This document shows, one piece after another, positions 1-8,576 of a stretch of DNA of 28,574 nt (position 1 is its first letter; each line of letters begins with the position of its first letter). This DNA comes from a virus. The notes under the pieces were generated by a model. That model had not been told where the DNA came from. It ran no database searches and was given only the letters and a program-made list of their open reading frames with translations. The DNA lies in IMG/VR virus record IMGVR_UViG_3300032294_002849, positions 1-28,574 of that record. One strand, written 5' to 3'. The translations under genes and the position numbers were made by a program.

Positions 1-3000
1 CAGAAAAATCAAGATAGTAATAACTACCTGTTTTTCCAATAGAAACGTAGTTGTTTCCCTGCCCTGGGGTAGCCTGGCCAATAACGATCTGGTTTGAGCC
101 ACCAGCCGCTGAAGCGCGCGCATCGACGCCTATAATGACGTTGTTTGCGCCTGTTGTCGTGGCAGTTCCGGTATAACCTGCGCCAGACCCAATAAATGTA
201 TTTCCAGCGCCCGTTGAAGAATATCCTGCGAAATAGCCCAGACCGACAAGGCCTGAGTTAGTCGTATTTGTATAAAGCGCTCCGTAACCTATAGCCGTAT
301 TATTTGCGCCTGTCGTATTGCTATATAAAGCCTGAGTGCCAATAGCCGTTTGATTGGACGATGTGCTGGAATTAAGAGCCTGAAAACCAATGCCGACGTT
401 ATTGTTTCCGGAAACATTTAACGCAAGAGCGTTGGACCCTACAGCAACATTGCCATATGCGACGTCAGATGTTTGAGAAGCGCCGGAGCCTATTGCAACA
501 TTATTATTCCCTGTAGTGCACGCAGTTAGGGCAAAATATCCAATGCCCATATTAGAAAAACCGGATGTATTTGCGAATAAAGTTGCCCAGCCAATGGCAA
601 CATTGTTATTGCCGTTGTTACTTTGCAAACAAGCGTGGCCAACCGCGACATTTGAATATCCTGACGTATTTGCGTTTAATGCATTATTGCCAACAGCAGT
701 GTTTTGATTACCATCAGTGTTTGATGCCAACGCGCCGTTGCCAATAGCCGTGCATTGAAGCCCGGTTGTATTTGCATTTAATGCAGAAACACCAAATGCA
801 GTATTTGTGGCAACAGCGTTTTTACCCTTACCGGCTCTCAAGCCATTGACGACCATGTCGCCTTGCGTTCCAAGAGAATAATTATTTGTAAGAGTTACGT
901 TTGATCCAGCCGTCGCTAACCCAATATATGTAGTGTAATAGTTAGTAAAGGTTGTAGAATTGGTCGCAGCAATTGTATTGCCGGAGAAAAGATTTGTATA
1001 ACCGTTTGCAACCGTTCCGCTTGAAGTTTTGTCTGTAAGCGTAACAGATGTGTCTTTGTATTTAATGCCGCTTGTAGTCCAGGCATTGGCGCTAATATTT
1101 CCGGAAAGCGCCAAAGATCCACCTGATACAGATATGCCGCCAATAGTAGCCGCGCCGCCCGTCCCAAGCCCGGTAGCTGTTAAAAGCCTGTTGGTATTAT
1201 CCCATGTAAGAGATGAGCTCTCCTGGAGAACTGAGCCAGAATCATACATAATTTGGCCAGAAGCACCTCCGCTCGTCGCTGTCGTCCCGACAGTTAACAG
1301 GCTAGTAAGAGCGGATGGAGCTGTCCAGGAAGAAACACCAGACCCATTGGTTGTTAAAACAAATCCATTCGTGCCAGCCGTGACGGGTAACGTCAGCGTC
1401 CACGCGGCGCTCGTCAAATTGCTGGACTGTAGCGTTACCGGGAAAGCGCCCGCAGCCGTATTGGCTAAGGTTAGCGTGCCCTGCGTTGTTTGCTGAACAC
1501 CAAGCGTCGGCGTTGCAGAAGACGTAACTGTGTTCGCCGATGCAGAAACAAGTAACGTCCCAGCAGTCGTTGTTGTCGGGTAAGTCGCTGTCGTTGCAGA
1601 CCAATTTGTGCCATCTGCACGCAAAATTGTGCCGGTTCCGGTAGCCGTGGACGGGAAGGCTGCTGTCGTCCAGGCCGTAACTCCGGAGCCGGTCGTTGTG
1701 AGAATCGTTCCGGAAGACCCATTTGATGACGGGAATTGGAAGATTGTCCCCGTTCCAGCCGCTGCGGCAGTCTGAAGCGTGACCGTTCCGCTTGTTCCGC
1801 CAGAAAGCGTAAGAGTGCCAGCCGCTGATCCCGGAACACCAAGAGTTGGCGTAGCAGTAAAAGCCGGAGAAGCGCCAGCAAGAACCTGACCGGCAGCTCC
1901 TGTAATGGAGATAGCGCCGGTGGCCGAATTAATCGAAAGAGGCGAAGAAGACGTAGACACCAATGTGCCGCTCAATGTCGGCAAATTAAGAGTAGGCGTG
2001 CCGGCAGTCGCTTGAGCAGAAATAGTAGCTGTGCCGCTTGTGGACCCCGTAAGAGCAACAGCGCCTGTAGCAGAAGCAGCAACGCCGATTGTAAGTGTGC
2101 TTGATGAAAAGGTTAAATTGGCGCTTTCCTGAAGGACATTTGAAGCGCCTTCAAACAGCAACCTACCCGCAACGCCGTTTGTGATGGCGGTCGTCCCAAC
2201 ATCCAAATCAATTCCGAGAGACGTAGGGTTGGTCCAGGACGAAACGCCGGATCCATTTGTCGTTAAAACAAATCCATTTGTTCCGGGGTTTGTCGGGAGA
2301 GTAAGCGTCCAGGACGCAGATGGATTGTTGCCTGCCTGGATTGTTGTCGTATATGCAGATGCAGAATTAGCGAAGGCAATAGAGCCCGTAGATGAAGAAG
2401 CCACACCCAGCGTAGGGGTAGCTGTAAACGCGGGAGAAGCGCCAGCAAGAACCTGACCGGCAGCTCCTGTGATCGAAATAGCGCCTGTTGTCGAATTAAT
2501 GGACAAGGGGGAGAATGACGTAGAAACCAAAGTGCCGCTTGTATCAGGCAAATTTAACGTTGGCGTGCCTGCTGTTGCCTGCGCAGTAATTGTAGCTGTT
2601 CCGCTTGTTGATCCCGCAAGAGCGATTGATCCAGTGGCTGAAGCCGCAACGCCGATTGTAAGTGTGCTTGATGAAAAGGTTAAATTGGCGCTTTCCTGAA
2701 GGACATTTGAAGCGCCTTCGAACAAGATTCTGCCGACTGTGCCGTTCGTGATAGCCGTAGAACCTATATCCAGATCAATCGCAAGAGACGTGGGATTTGT
2801 CCAAGACGAAACGCCGGATCCATTTGTTGTTAAAACAAATCCATTTGTTCCGGCACTTGTGGGGAGCGTTAATGTCCACGATGCAGAAGGATTATTTCCG
2901 GCCTGTATTGTCGTCGTATATGCAGATGCAGAATTAGCAAAAGCAATGGAGCCAGTAGATGAAGAAGCCACACCAAGGGTTGGCGTAGATGTAAAAGCAG

Positions 3001-3769
3001 GCGTCGAGCCGGCAAGGACTTGTCCGTTAGCCCCGACGATTGAAATTGCGCCAGTGGTCGAATTAATCGACAACGGAGACGATGCTGTGGAAACAAGCGT
3101 TCCGGTTGAAGTCGGTAGCGTAAGATTCGGAGTTCCAGCAACCGCCTGCGCGGTAATAGTAGCAGAACCACTCGTCCCGCCGGCAAAAGAAATAGACCCA
3201 GTGGCCGAAGCGGTTTTGCCGATTGTAAGCGTGCTAGAAGCAAATGTCAGATTTTCGCTTTCTTGAAGGACATTTGATGCTCCCTCAAAAAGAAGGCGAC
3301 CAACAACGCCATTGGTGATGACCGTTGAGCCAATGTCCAGATCAATGCCAAGAGCCGTCGGATTTGTCCAGGCAGTAACGCCGCTGCCATTGGTCGTTAA
3401 AACATAGCTATTAGACCCGGGAGACGTTGGTAGCGTCAGGGTCCATGCCTGAGAATTAGAATTAGAAGATTTAATCGAAGTATATTTTGAACCAGAAGCT
3501 TCGTTGTTTAATACAAGCTCGCCTTGAGTCGAAGAATCTATTCCTAGCAGGATTTTTGATAAACCATCAGTCAATACGCCATTGGACCCACCAAAAAGCC
3601 CGGCATCATTATATTGCAAAGAGAAAAACGGGGCAGATGGAGACCTGAGAAGAGTCGCTATTTGAACCGTTGTAATTCGGACGGATGTTCCGCCCTGAAC
3701 AGCCTCAAGTTGCTCTTGTCCGTCAAGGGCAATAGCAGCCGGGAGATTAGGGATCTGAACATTCGCCAT
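1..3769 (-). CDS. Giant tail fibre / adhesin, 3' end outside window
   Basis: An uninterrupted minus-strand frame of 1256 codons starts at ATG 3769 and runs off the left edge without a stop. I read it codon by codon. The start follows a purine-rich GAGAGACAAAA leader. Residues about 1-125 form the N-terminal part that probably attaches to the virion. Residues about 130-810 are Ser/Thr/Gly-rich beta repeats, including two exact-length 189-residue units with signatures such as SPLSINSTTGAISI and NGFVLTTNGSGVSSWT. Residues about 980-1240 carry short repeats of the type NVAIGxxALxxNTxGxN, the pattern of YadA-like trimeric adhesin head domains. Such phage fibres often end in a self-cleaving intramolecular chaperone, which would lie outside the window. 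It probably forms a homotrimer that binds the host surface. It is the last gene after the tailspike. Confidence in fibre identity is high; the receptor is unknown. Confidence 0.88.
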   Translation of the reverse strand, partial: MANVQIPNLPAAIALDGQEQLEAVQGGTSVRITTVQIATLLRSPSAPFFSLQYNDAGLFGGSNGVLTDGLSKILLGIDSSTQGELVLNNEASGSKYTSIKSSNSNSQAWTLTLPTSPGSNSYVLTTNGSGVTAWTNPTALGIDLDIGSTVITNGVVGRLLFEGASNVLQESENLTFASSTLTIGKTASATGSISFAGGTSGSATITAQAVAGTPNLTLPTSTGTLVSTASSPLSINSTTGAISIVGANGQVLAGSTPAFTSTPTLGVASSSTGSIAFANSASAYTTTIQAGNNPSASWTLTLPTSAGTNGFVLTTNGSGVSSWTNPTSLAIDLDIGSTAITNGTVGRILFEGASNVLQESANLTFSSSTLTIGVAASATGSIALAGSTSGTATITAQATAGTPTLNLPDTSGTLVSTSFSPLSINSTTGAISITGAAGQVLAGASPAFTATPTLGVASSSTGSIAFANSASAYTTTIQAGNNPSASWTLTLPTNPGTNGFVLTTNGSGVSSWTNPTSLGIDLDVGTTAITNGVAGRLLFEGASNVLQESANLTFSSSTLTIGVAASATGAVALTGSTSGTATISAQATAGTPTLNLPTLSGTLVSTSSSPLSINSATGAISITGAAGQVLAGASPAFTATPTLGVPGSAAGTLTLSGGTSGTVTLQTAAAAGTGTIFQFPSSNGSSGTILTTTGSGVTAWTTAAFPSTATGTGTILRADGTNWSATTATYPTTTTAGTLLVSASANTVTSSATPTLGVQQTTQGTLTLANTAAGAFPVTLQSSNLTSAAWTLTLPVTAGTNGFVLTTNGSGVSSWTAPSALTSLLTVGTTATSGGASGQIMYDSGSVLQESSSLTWDNTNRLLTATGLGTGGAATIGGISVSGGSLALSGNISANAWTTSGIKYKDTSVTLTDKTSSGTVANGYTNLFSGNTIAATNSTTFTNYYTTYIGLATAGSNVTLTNNYSLGTQGDMVVNGLRAGKGKNAVATNTAFGVSALNANTTGLQCTAIGNGALASNTDGNQNTAVGNNALNANTSGYSNVAVGHACLQSNNGNNNVAIGWATLFANTSGFSNMGIGYFALTACTTGNNNVAIGSGASQTSDVAYGNVAVGSNALALNVSGNNNVGIGFQALNSSTSSNQTAIGTQALYSNTTGANNTAIGYGALYTNTTNSGLVGLGYFAGYSSTGAGNTFIGSGAGYTGTATTTGANNVIIGVDARASAAGGSNQIVIGQATPGQGNNYVSIGKTGSYYYLDFS
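60..825 (-). repeat. YadA-head-like short repeats in the fibre C-terminal half
   Basis: About fifteen imperfect repeats of 14-20 residues follow each other in the fibre frame, with cores such as TAVGNNALNANTSGYSN, NVAIGWATLFANTSG and TAIGTQALYSNTTGANN. The (V/I)G step followed by AL and N-T-x-G matches the left-handed parallel beta-roll of trimeric autotransporter heads. At DNA level the copies are strongly diverged. Confidence 0.8.
1680..3377 (-). repeat. Three tandem ~567-bp in-frame repeat units in the fibre gene
   Basis: The anchor ACGCCG (ACTCCGG in the oldest copy) recurs at 1680, 2244, 2811 and 3378. The spacings are 564, 567 and 567 bp, i.e. 188, 189 and 189 codons. A shortened copy begins near 1335, 345 bp away. 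Each unit encodes the same order of beta motifs. The exact codon multiples show in-frame duplication of a protein module. Confidence 0.9.
2079..2719 (-). repeat. Pair of identical 74-bp segments 567 bp apart
   Basis: Bases 2079-2152 and 2646-2719 are identical over 74 bp. They encode the segment ending in GASNVLQESANLTFSSSTLT. Flanking bases diverge, so this is the most recently exchanged or most conserved part of the tandem units. Confidence 0.88.
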
Positions 3770-3794
3770 TTTTGTCTCTCTATCCTCTTGCCTT

Positions 3795-3821
3795 GTTATA
3801 CCACTTATTTTTCAATATCAA
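3795..3821 (-). promoter_or_regulatory. Candidate extended -10 promoter for the giant fibre gene
   Basis: In the 55-bp gap between tailspike stop and fibre start, the minus strand reads TGGTATAAC, an extended -10 with hexamer TATAAC at 3800-3795. TTGATA lies 15 bp upstream at 3821-3816. The spacing is short for sigma70, but the TGn extension could compensate. Seen by eye only. Confidence 0.4.
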
Positions 3822-3824
3822 AAA

Positions 3825-6455
3825 TCATGCTGGAAGAATCTCCACAAGAGCGCTTTGCAATGTCACCTCGTCAGATCCAACTGCTTTTTGAGCGGTAATA
3901 GCAATAGTTACTGGAGCCCCAAAGTTTGCCGCCAATGAACCAGCTCCATACTCAACTGGGGCGGCGTTTATTAACGCACTGAAATTCGTTGTCTGCGCCG
4001 TCAAAGAATTTGTGCAAAAAATTTCAGATATAATTTTGCCGCCAAATGAATTTGCCAGATTTGCCTGAGTAATAATGGTCCCTGACGTATTTGTAAGCTT
4101 TATGTAAATATTCTTGGCGTTGGCGTTTGTCGTCGCAAACCAGTTTGTTGTAATTCGCAGAGATCCATTTTTTCCAATAACATTTGGAGGGACGATAAAA
4201 GTCGTCAACACATTTTCGCTTGTATTTAAAGGAGAGTTTATAAAAAAATTACTACGCCAAAGAGAGTAGCTTCCTGTTAAAAACGACCCAGAGTAGCCGC
4301 TAAATGTTGTGTAAACATTTGAAACTACATTTGCAAAGAACCCTAAATCATCATAGGAGACATTACCATATTGGGTAATAACAACTCTCGGGTCATTTGA
4401 AGTTATGCCAGCCAGTGTTACGGCATGGAAACTATTGTCGTGTATGTCTGTGGTTACTTTTACAAGCGGGTTAGAATTATTTATATTAAACGAAATTGCA
4501 GATTGAGCCGCGCCGCCATTCCAGCCCTTAAATGTATTGCCAGCTATAGTAAGGCTTTCAATATTAATGACATCAGTCCCAAAAACATCAAAAACCTGAA
4601 GCGCTCTTTTCGCCACAGACGGCGTATTAGCTCCAAATACATTGTCCCGAACAACAGATCCTGTTGTAAATATTCCTTTCGCGTAAGGTCCGGTTGTAGT
4701 AAGCAATATTGCATTGTCAAACCATTCAAAATAGTTATTTTCAATAAAGAAGTTTCCCGTGCCGGTTTGAATGCCGGTGGACATGGCAAAAATATTGCAG
4801 TCTTGTATCCAAATCTCACCGCCCTCGGCATAAATAGCGGTAAAGAAAAACGATGGCCAACAATATGTTATGTAAGACAAAGCAAAGTCATCCAAATAAA
4901 ATCCATACTGGCAACCAAAGTTTGTGTTTGGATAAATGGCAGCGCCTCCAATGCCCTGTGGAATGATGTATTCAAAAGCGTATTGGTTTAACATTTTTCC
5001 ATAAATAGCGCCGGGGCATGGCTGCGAGCAGATGACGCCAAATTCCCTCAAAATACCGCTATAGGTATAAGCATAGTTAAAAGCTTCAAATGGCACGTTT
5101 GTTAATGGCGGCCCATAAACGTCGTTCAGGGTTAGTTGAGTAGGACTATCAATTGATTTAATGAAGCTAAAACCAGACCCATCAATTTTGCAATTCATTC
5201 CAACATACATTCCTGCTGTTGAGCCAACTGTGACAACAGCCGTAGAACCTGTAAGTGTAGCGGTTGTAAAAACTTCTTTATAATATCTGCTTCGAATAAA
5301 AAGAGCCCAAAAATCACCATCGTAACTGATATACGCGCCATCATAAACGTTAACAAAACGCTGGCCATTAATGCGGCCTCCAAACAAACTGTTAATAAGT
5401 ATGGGATGAGAAGTCATATACCCGCCGGACGGAATCCAAACGCTGAATTGACGGTTATAGTATCCCTCCGCCCAATTAATCGCGGCCTGAATTCCTGCCC
5501 AATCTACTGTTTCGGTAGCAATGTTTGTAGCAAACGGAAAAATTGCCTGCGCTTGCGCAAGCGTTGAATAGTAGGTATTCAAGGTCCGCTTTGTTTGATC
5601 TCCAATAGCGCCAAACCATTTTACATTTATCTGATTGTTAAAGTAGCGCTTTTCCCTGCCGGGGCTTAAAATCACACCAGCGCGAAGCCATGCGCGAGTC
5701 CCGTCTCCCCCATTCGGCACGAAAGTCATGCCGCCGTCGCTGCTGTAATATACGCCTGTTAAAGATGCGCTTGCGACCGTAATGTCTTTAGGGGTTAAAT
5801 CTCCACCCAAAATTTCATACACACCTGCGCCGCCAAAAACCCCTGATAAAAATTGCGCGACAAATAGCGGCTCTGTAATTCCAGGCCCTATGATTTTCAT
5901 GCCAGGTAAAATTATTCCGGATGCAGCCGACGAAACAATCATCGTCAACTGCGCGCCGCCAGTGGAAGAATACCCGGCAAAAACAGCATCAACCAAAGAG
6001 CCGCCAGCCCATGTTGAACTAAGCGTTATGACATTGCCGGAAATATTCGTAATGGAGCCGGAATCGGTCCCATTGATTGTCGTATTCATCCCGACATAAA
6101 AAATGCTGCCGTCATTAACAGTGATGGTATTTGTATTGTTGAAAATATCTCCGGGTGAAGAATTTGCTCTACCTGTATAAAACATGCGGCCGGTAAAGTT
6201 CGCATTTGCGACATAAGGACCGGCGTAAAAAAGGCCGCCGCCACCATCTCCATCAGAATAATAACCATTAACCTGCATATTAAAGTCATCAGATACAGGC
6301 TCGCTATATAGTGCAGATGCGCTATTTACGATTTTTTCAGGCAAAAGCGGTATATTGGCTATTTGCGTTTCAATATACGCAAAATTATCGTCTAAATGAG
6401 AAAGCGGGATTGAAGAGCCGCCCGGTGTGCTTCCGAAAACATAAGGAACAGCCAT
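3825..6455 (-). CDS. Tailspike with pectate-lyase-like beta-helix
   Basis: This 876-aa protein begins with a short N-terminal segment (residues 1-30, with FGSTPGGSSIPLSHLDDNF) of the type that links phage fibres and spikes to the tail. Residues 278-286 read VKWFGAIGD and residues 318-332 read DWAGIQAAINWAEGY, followed by IPSGGY at 341-346. That is the characteristic entry into a right-handed pectate-lyase-like beta-helix. The following section is rich in Asn/Gly/aromatic turns (IQDCNIFAMSTGIQTG, FFIENNYFEWFDNAI), as expected for stacked coils. Two smaller beta motifs (VGMNTTINGTDSG near 121-133 and a similar VGMNCKIDGSG later) look like duplicated modules. It probably binds or degrades surface polysaccharide. 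No catalytic residues can be assigned safely. It sits just upstream of the giant fibre, so the virion may carry two adhesins. Confidence 0.82.
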   Translation of the reverse strand: MAVPYVFGSTPGGSSIPLSHLDDNFAYIETQIANIPLLPEKIVNSASALYSEPVSDDFNMQVNGYYSDGDGGGGLFYAGPYVANANFTGRMFYTGRANSSPGDIFNNTNTITVNDGSIFYVGMNTTINGTDSGSITNISGNVITLSSTWAGGSLVDAVFAGYSSTGGAQLTMIVSSAASGIILPGMKIIGPGITEPLFVAQFLSGVFGGAGVYEILGGDLTPKDITVASASLTGVYYSSDGGMTFVPNGGDGTRAWLRAGVILSPGREKRYFNNQINVKWFGAIGDQTKRTLNTYYSTLAQAQAIFPFATNIATETVDWAGIQAAINWAEGYYNRQFSVWIPSGGYMTSHPILINSLFGGRINGQRFVNVYDGAYISYDGDFWALFIRSRYYKEVFTTATLTGSTAVVTVGSTAGMYVGMNCKIDGSGFSFIKSIDSPTQLTLNDVYGPPLTNVPFEAFNYAYTYSGILREFGVICSQPCPGAIYGKMLNQYAFEYIIPQGIGGAAIYPNTNFGCQYGFYLDDFALSYITYCWPSFFFTAIYAEGGEIWIQDCNIFAMSTGIQTGTGNFFIENNYFEWFDNAILLTTTGPYAKGIFTTGSVVRDNVFGANTPSVAKRALQVFDVFGTDVINIESLTIAGNTFKGWNGGAAQSAISFNINNSNPLVKVTTDIHDNSFHAVTLAGITSNDPRVVITQYGNVSYDDLGFFANVVSNVYTTFSGYSGSFLTGSYSLWRSNFFINSPLNTSENVLTTFIVPPNVIGKNGSLRITTNWFATTNANAKNIYIKLTNTSGTIITQANLANSFGGKIISEIFCTNSLTAQTTNFSALINAAPVEYGAGSLAANFGAPVTIAITAQKAVGSDEVTLQSALVEILPA

Positions 6456-6464
6456 CTTACCCTC

Positions 6465-7085
6465 TTAAAGATTCGTCGTTATCCAGTTTACATAAGCGGT
6501 CACGTTATTTGACCAGTAAGATCCTGTTAACACACCAAACTGCCATACGTTGTTCCACTGAACAACATAATTATATGGTGGAGATAACGGTCCCGTAAAC
6601 GGCACAGATATATTATCATAAGGCATCCCAATTTCGAATCCGTTATATCGCACAACAGGCACATTCCAATCTGTGCCGGGCAACTGATTCTTGCCGCCGT
6701 TAGGCTCTCCTGTTTGCTGTGTAACTCTCGTCTGATCGTCTTGAGTGATTCGGGTATCGCCACCCGGGACAGGAATGCCCGTCGTTGGATTAATCGTATT
6801 ATCCCCTGAAGTCTGGCGATAATCCGTTGACGCTTGCACATAATCCTGCGTGCGCGGGTTCTGGATTGGCACCGGATCTGCCGGCACGACAATTGCCCGC
6901 AACTGGTTTTGCGGCTTGTCTTCGCAGGCAGAACAAACCAGAATGCGCTTGTTGATAAGAGACGCGCCGGCCCAATCAAATTGCCAGCGCAGGTGATTGT
7001 GATTAAAGAGAAATCCGCATCTGTCGCAAATGCCAAAAGCGCGCGGGCTCCTTGCGCTGACCCTGGCGCGACCGTGGGGCCTCAT
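6465..7085 (-). CDS. Conserved tail-region protein with CxxC pair
   Basis: This 206-aa protein starts at an ATG overlapping the upstream stop as ATGA (7085-7082). Near the N-terminus it has ICDRCGF and about 30 residues later VCSACED, two CxxC knuckles that could bind one zinc. Between them is LRWQFDWAGASLIN, and after them LRAIVVPADPVPIQNPR. From memory, this arrangement recurs in proteins encoded in podovirus tail regions. The C-terminal half (from about residue 120) is Gly/Pro/Asn rich with PLSPPYNYVVQWNNVWQFG and ends in aromatic beta-like sequence. The position between adaptor and tailspike suggests a virion tail protein, perhaps linking the adaptor to the spike. Function is not known. 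Confidence 0.72.
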   Translation of the reverse strand: MRPHGRARVSARSPRAFGICDRCGFLFNHNHLRWQFDWAGASLINKRILVCSACEDKPQNQLRAIVVPADPVPIQNPRTQDYVQASTDYRQTSGDNTINPTTGIPVPGGDTRITQDDQTRVTQQTGEPNGGKNQLPGTDWNVPVVRYNGFEIGMPYDNISVPFTGPLSPPYNYVVQWNNVWQFGVLTGSYWSNNVTAYVNWITTNL

Positions 7086-7762
7086 CTAAAATATCCAGAA
7101 ATTTGAGGCGAAATATATTGCTGCGCCGTTTCAATATTCTGAGCTGCGGCAATCGCATAAGCCTCGTCAGCAGCCGGCTTCATAATGGCGATCTTCTCCG
7201 GCGCCCAAATCATCGCAAGCCTCTCCGCAAGGCCGTAAACCATAGCCTCCAGCCAAATCGGAGGAACATCTACCTGCTGCGTGCCATTCATGTTGGCGTC
7301 TTCCAGCCGGGTAACGCGATAGTATTTCAAAAAAGCCTGCTGGCCATTTGGGACCGGCCAAAGCGTTACAGTCGGAGACAAGGTGCGATCAAACCAGAAT
7401 GTCGTCGGAAAACCCTGCTGATCCTTATTGGGATAGGATGCATATTCCGTGCGGCTGATTGGCAAAATAATTCGATCAATCGGCGGGTTGCCGTATTCAA
7501 TATAGGCATCAAGCATAACGACAGTATTGGCGTTTACGCTATAGGTGGCGACCCCCTGAGCCAGAGGCACGGAAACAAGATCAACCTGCCACAGGTTTAC
7601 GCCCTGATTGCTCCACCGGGTAAACATCATATTCGTGGCAGTGCGCGCTACGTCAATATGTTCCTGAAGGATAGCAGTTGGCCTGACGCCTATCAATTGA
7701 TAGGCATAGATCGTCAGTTCGCCGAGAGACGGGTTAAAATTATATGTTCCGCTTGTGGCCAT
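7082..7762 (-). CDS. Head-to-tail adaptor / gp4- or gp11-like tail protein
   Basis: This 226-aa protein has a helical N-terminal part (YAYQLIGVRPTAILQEHIDVARTATNMMFTRWSNQG) and a beta-rich middle (PLAQGVATYSVNANTVVML and FWFDRTLSPTVTLWPVP). It ends in helices with PPIWLEAMVYGLAERLAMIW. This order resembles podoviral proteins that extend the portal into the short tail (P22 gp4-like or T7 gp11-like). Its place between the small beta-rich proteins and the CxxC tail protein fits. It overlaps the next gene by ATGA, suggesting coupled translation. The assignment is by general pattern; a different head-completion role is possible. Confidence 0.6.
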   Translation of the reverse strand: MATSGTYNFNPSLGELTIYAYQLIGVRPTAILQEHIDVARTATNMMFTRWSNQGVNLWQVDLVSVPLAQGVATYSVNANTVVMLDAYIEYGNPPIDRIILPISRTEYASYPNKDQQGFPTTFWFDRTLSPTVTLWPVPNGQQAFLKYYRVTRLEDANMNGTQQVDVPPIWLEAMVYGLAERLAMIWAPEKIAIMKPAADEAYAIAAAQNIETAQQYISPQISGYFR

Positions 7763-7773
7763 TCAATCATCCT

Positions 7774-8259
7774 CTATCCAATTTGCGCAACAGTCAAAAC
7801 AATAGACGGCGAAGCAGGCTGATTTGGGGGATAACCGGTCGACCCCGTAATCGCAGAAACAGCATCAAGCCTTACGCCCGTGGATTGGCCCGACCACCAA
7901 AGTTCATAATAATCCCCAACCGCTGTGCAAGGAAGATCAAAAACAACTGCAATCAGCATATTATTGTTTTTTGGAACCGTTAAATATGTGTTTGTGTTTG
8001 CGACATCATTATCGTTTTTTCTAAACCAGATTGAGGCTCCCTGATCGCCGCCTGCGGAATTAAAGGCAACGGCGGATATTGAAAAAAGATAATTTCCCCT
8101 CTGAGGCAAAACGACCTTTGTGTTGTTCAGAAGTATAATTCCATTTGTATTAATAGTCGTGTCAAAAGAAACAACCTGCGCATTGACCGGATTTGCGATA
8201 GATTGATCCTGCGAAGAAGAAAATGTCGCGTGCGGATTTGGCGCAATGTGATACGACAT
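7774..8259 (-). CDS. Small beta-rich virion protein, possibly jelly-roll
   Basis: I chose ATG 8259 (161 aa). It overlaps the upstream stop as TAATG and has GGTGA a few bases upstream, while the longer frame would need TTG. The sequence alternates hydrophobic beta strands with turns: VVSFDTTINTNG, GNYLFSISAVAFNSAGG, MLIAVVFDLPCTAVGDYYEL and IVLTVAQIG. The 'Y-F-S-I-S-A' strand after a GNY turn and the paired strands resemble C1q/TNF-like jelly rolls seen in phage surface proteins, but the similarity is only visual. It is part of a chain of coupled small structural genes from 9905 down to 6465. Role in the virion is unknown. Confidence 0.62.
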   Translation of the reverse strand: MSYHIAPNPHATFSSSQDQSIANPVNAQVVSFDTTINTNGIILLNNTKVVLPQRGNYLFSISAVAFNSAGGDQGASIWFRKNDNDVANTNTYLTVPKNNNMLIAVVFDLPCTAVGDYYELWWSGQSTGVRLDAVSAITGSTGYPPNQPASPSIVLTVAQIG

Positions 8260-8576
8260 TAAATCACCGCCCAATTCGCTCCATTTGAAACCACAGTGAC
8301 CGACTCATATTGAGTGGACAGCGTGAAATCAGGAGACCCATCAATAGTTTCGGAGCCAGCGCCGTCAACTGTTATAACACCAGCGCCGCTATTCTTGATG
8401 ACAAAATACTGCCCTTCAATTCCGACTGCGGTCGGCAGCGTGACCGTGAACGTGCCCGACGTGCAGTTCACAACGCAATCTGTCGTTGCGTCAGCCGTAT
8501 AATTACTTGTCTGATTCGTAAGGGGAAGCGTCGTCGTGCCGACGAGGCTTGCCGGGACATAAGCAGGTCCGGTCAT
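8259..8576 (-). CDS. Small beta-structured fibre-like protein
   Basis: This 105-aa protein starts in an ATGA overlap with the preceding gene (8576-8573). It consists almost wholly of one module: FTVTLPTAVGIEGQYFVIKNSG, then ITVDGAGSETIDGSPDF, then QYESVTVVSNGANWAVI. That series is common in phage fibre and receptor-binding proteins as a repeated beta domain. Here it stands alone as a complete gene, so it may be a small decoration protein or an exchangeable tip domain. Confidence 0.65.
   Translation of the reverse strand: MTGPAYVPASLVGTTTLPLTNQTSNYTADATTDCVVNCTSGTFTVTLPTAVGIEGQYFVIKNSGAGVITVDGAGSETIDGSPDFTLSTQYESVTVVSNGANWAVI

Noticed and set aside
1029-3266. Long plus-strand frames (e.g. 1029-1496, 2181-2456, 2739-3266)
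   Set aside because: They are antisense to the fibre gene and repeat because the fibre repeats; their proteins show mirrored low-complexity Val/Pro/Asp composition and no ribosome-binding sites.
1680-3377. CRISPR-like repeated structure
   Set aside because: Units of 567 bp are in frame with coding sequence and have no short repeat/spacer arrangement.
7103-7822. 239-aa plus-strand frame
   Set aside because: It is antisense to the adaptor-like gene, Arg/Ile-rich without domain pattern, while the minus frame is a clear protein with coupled ends.
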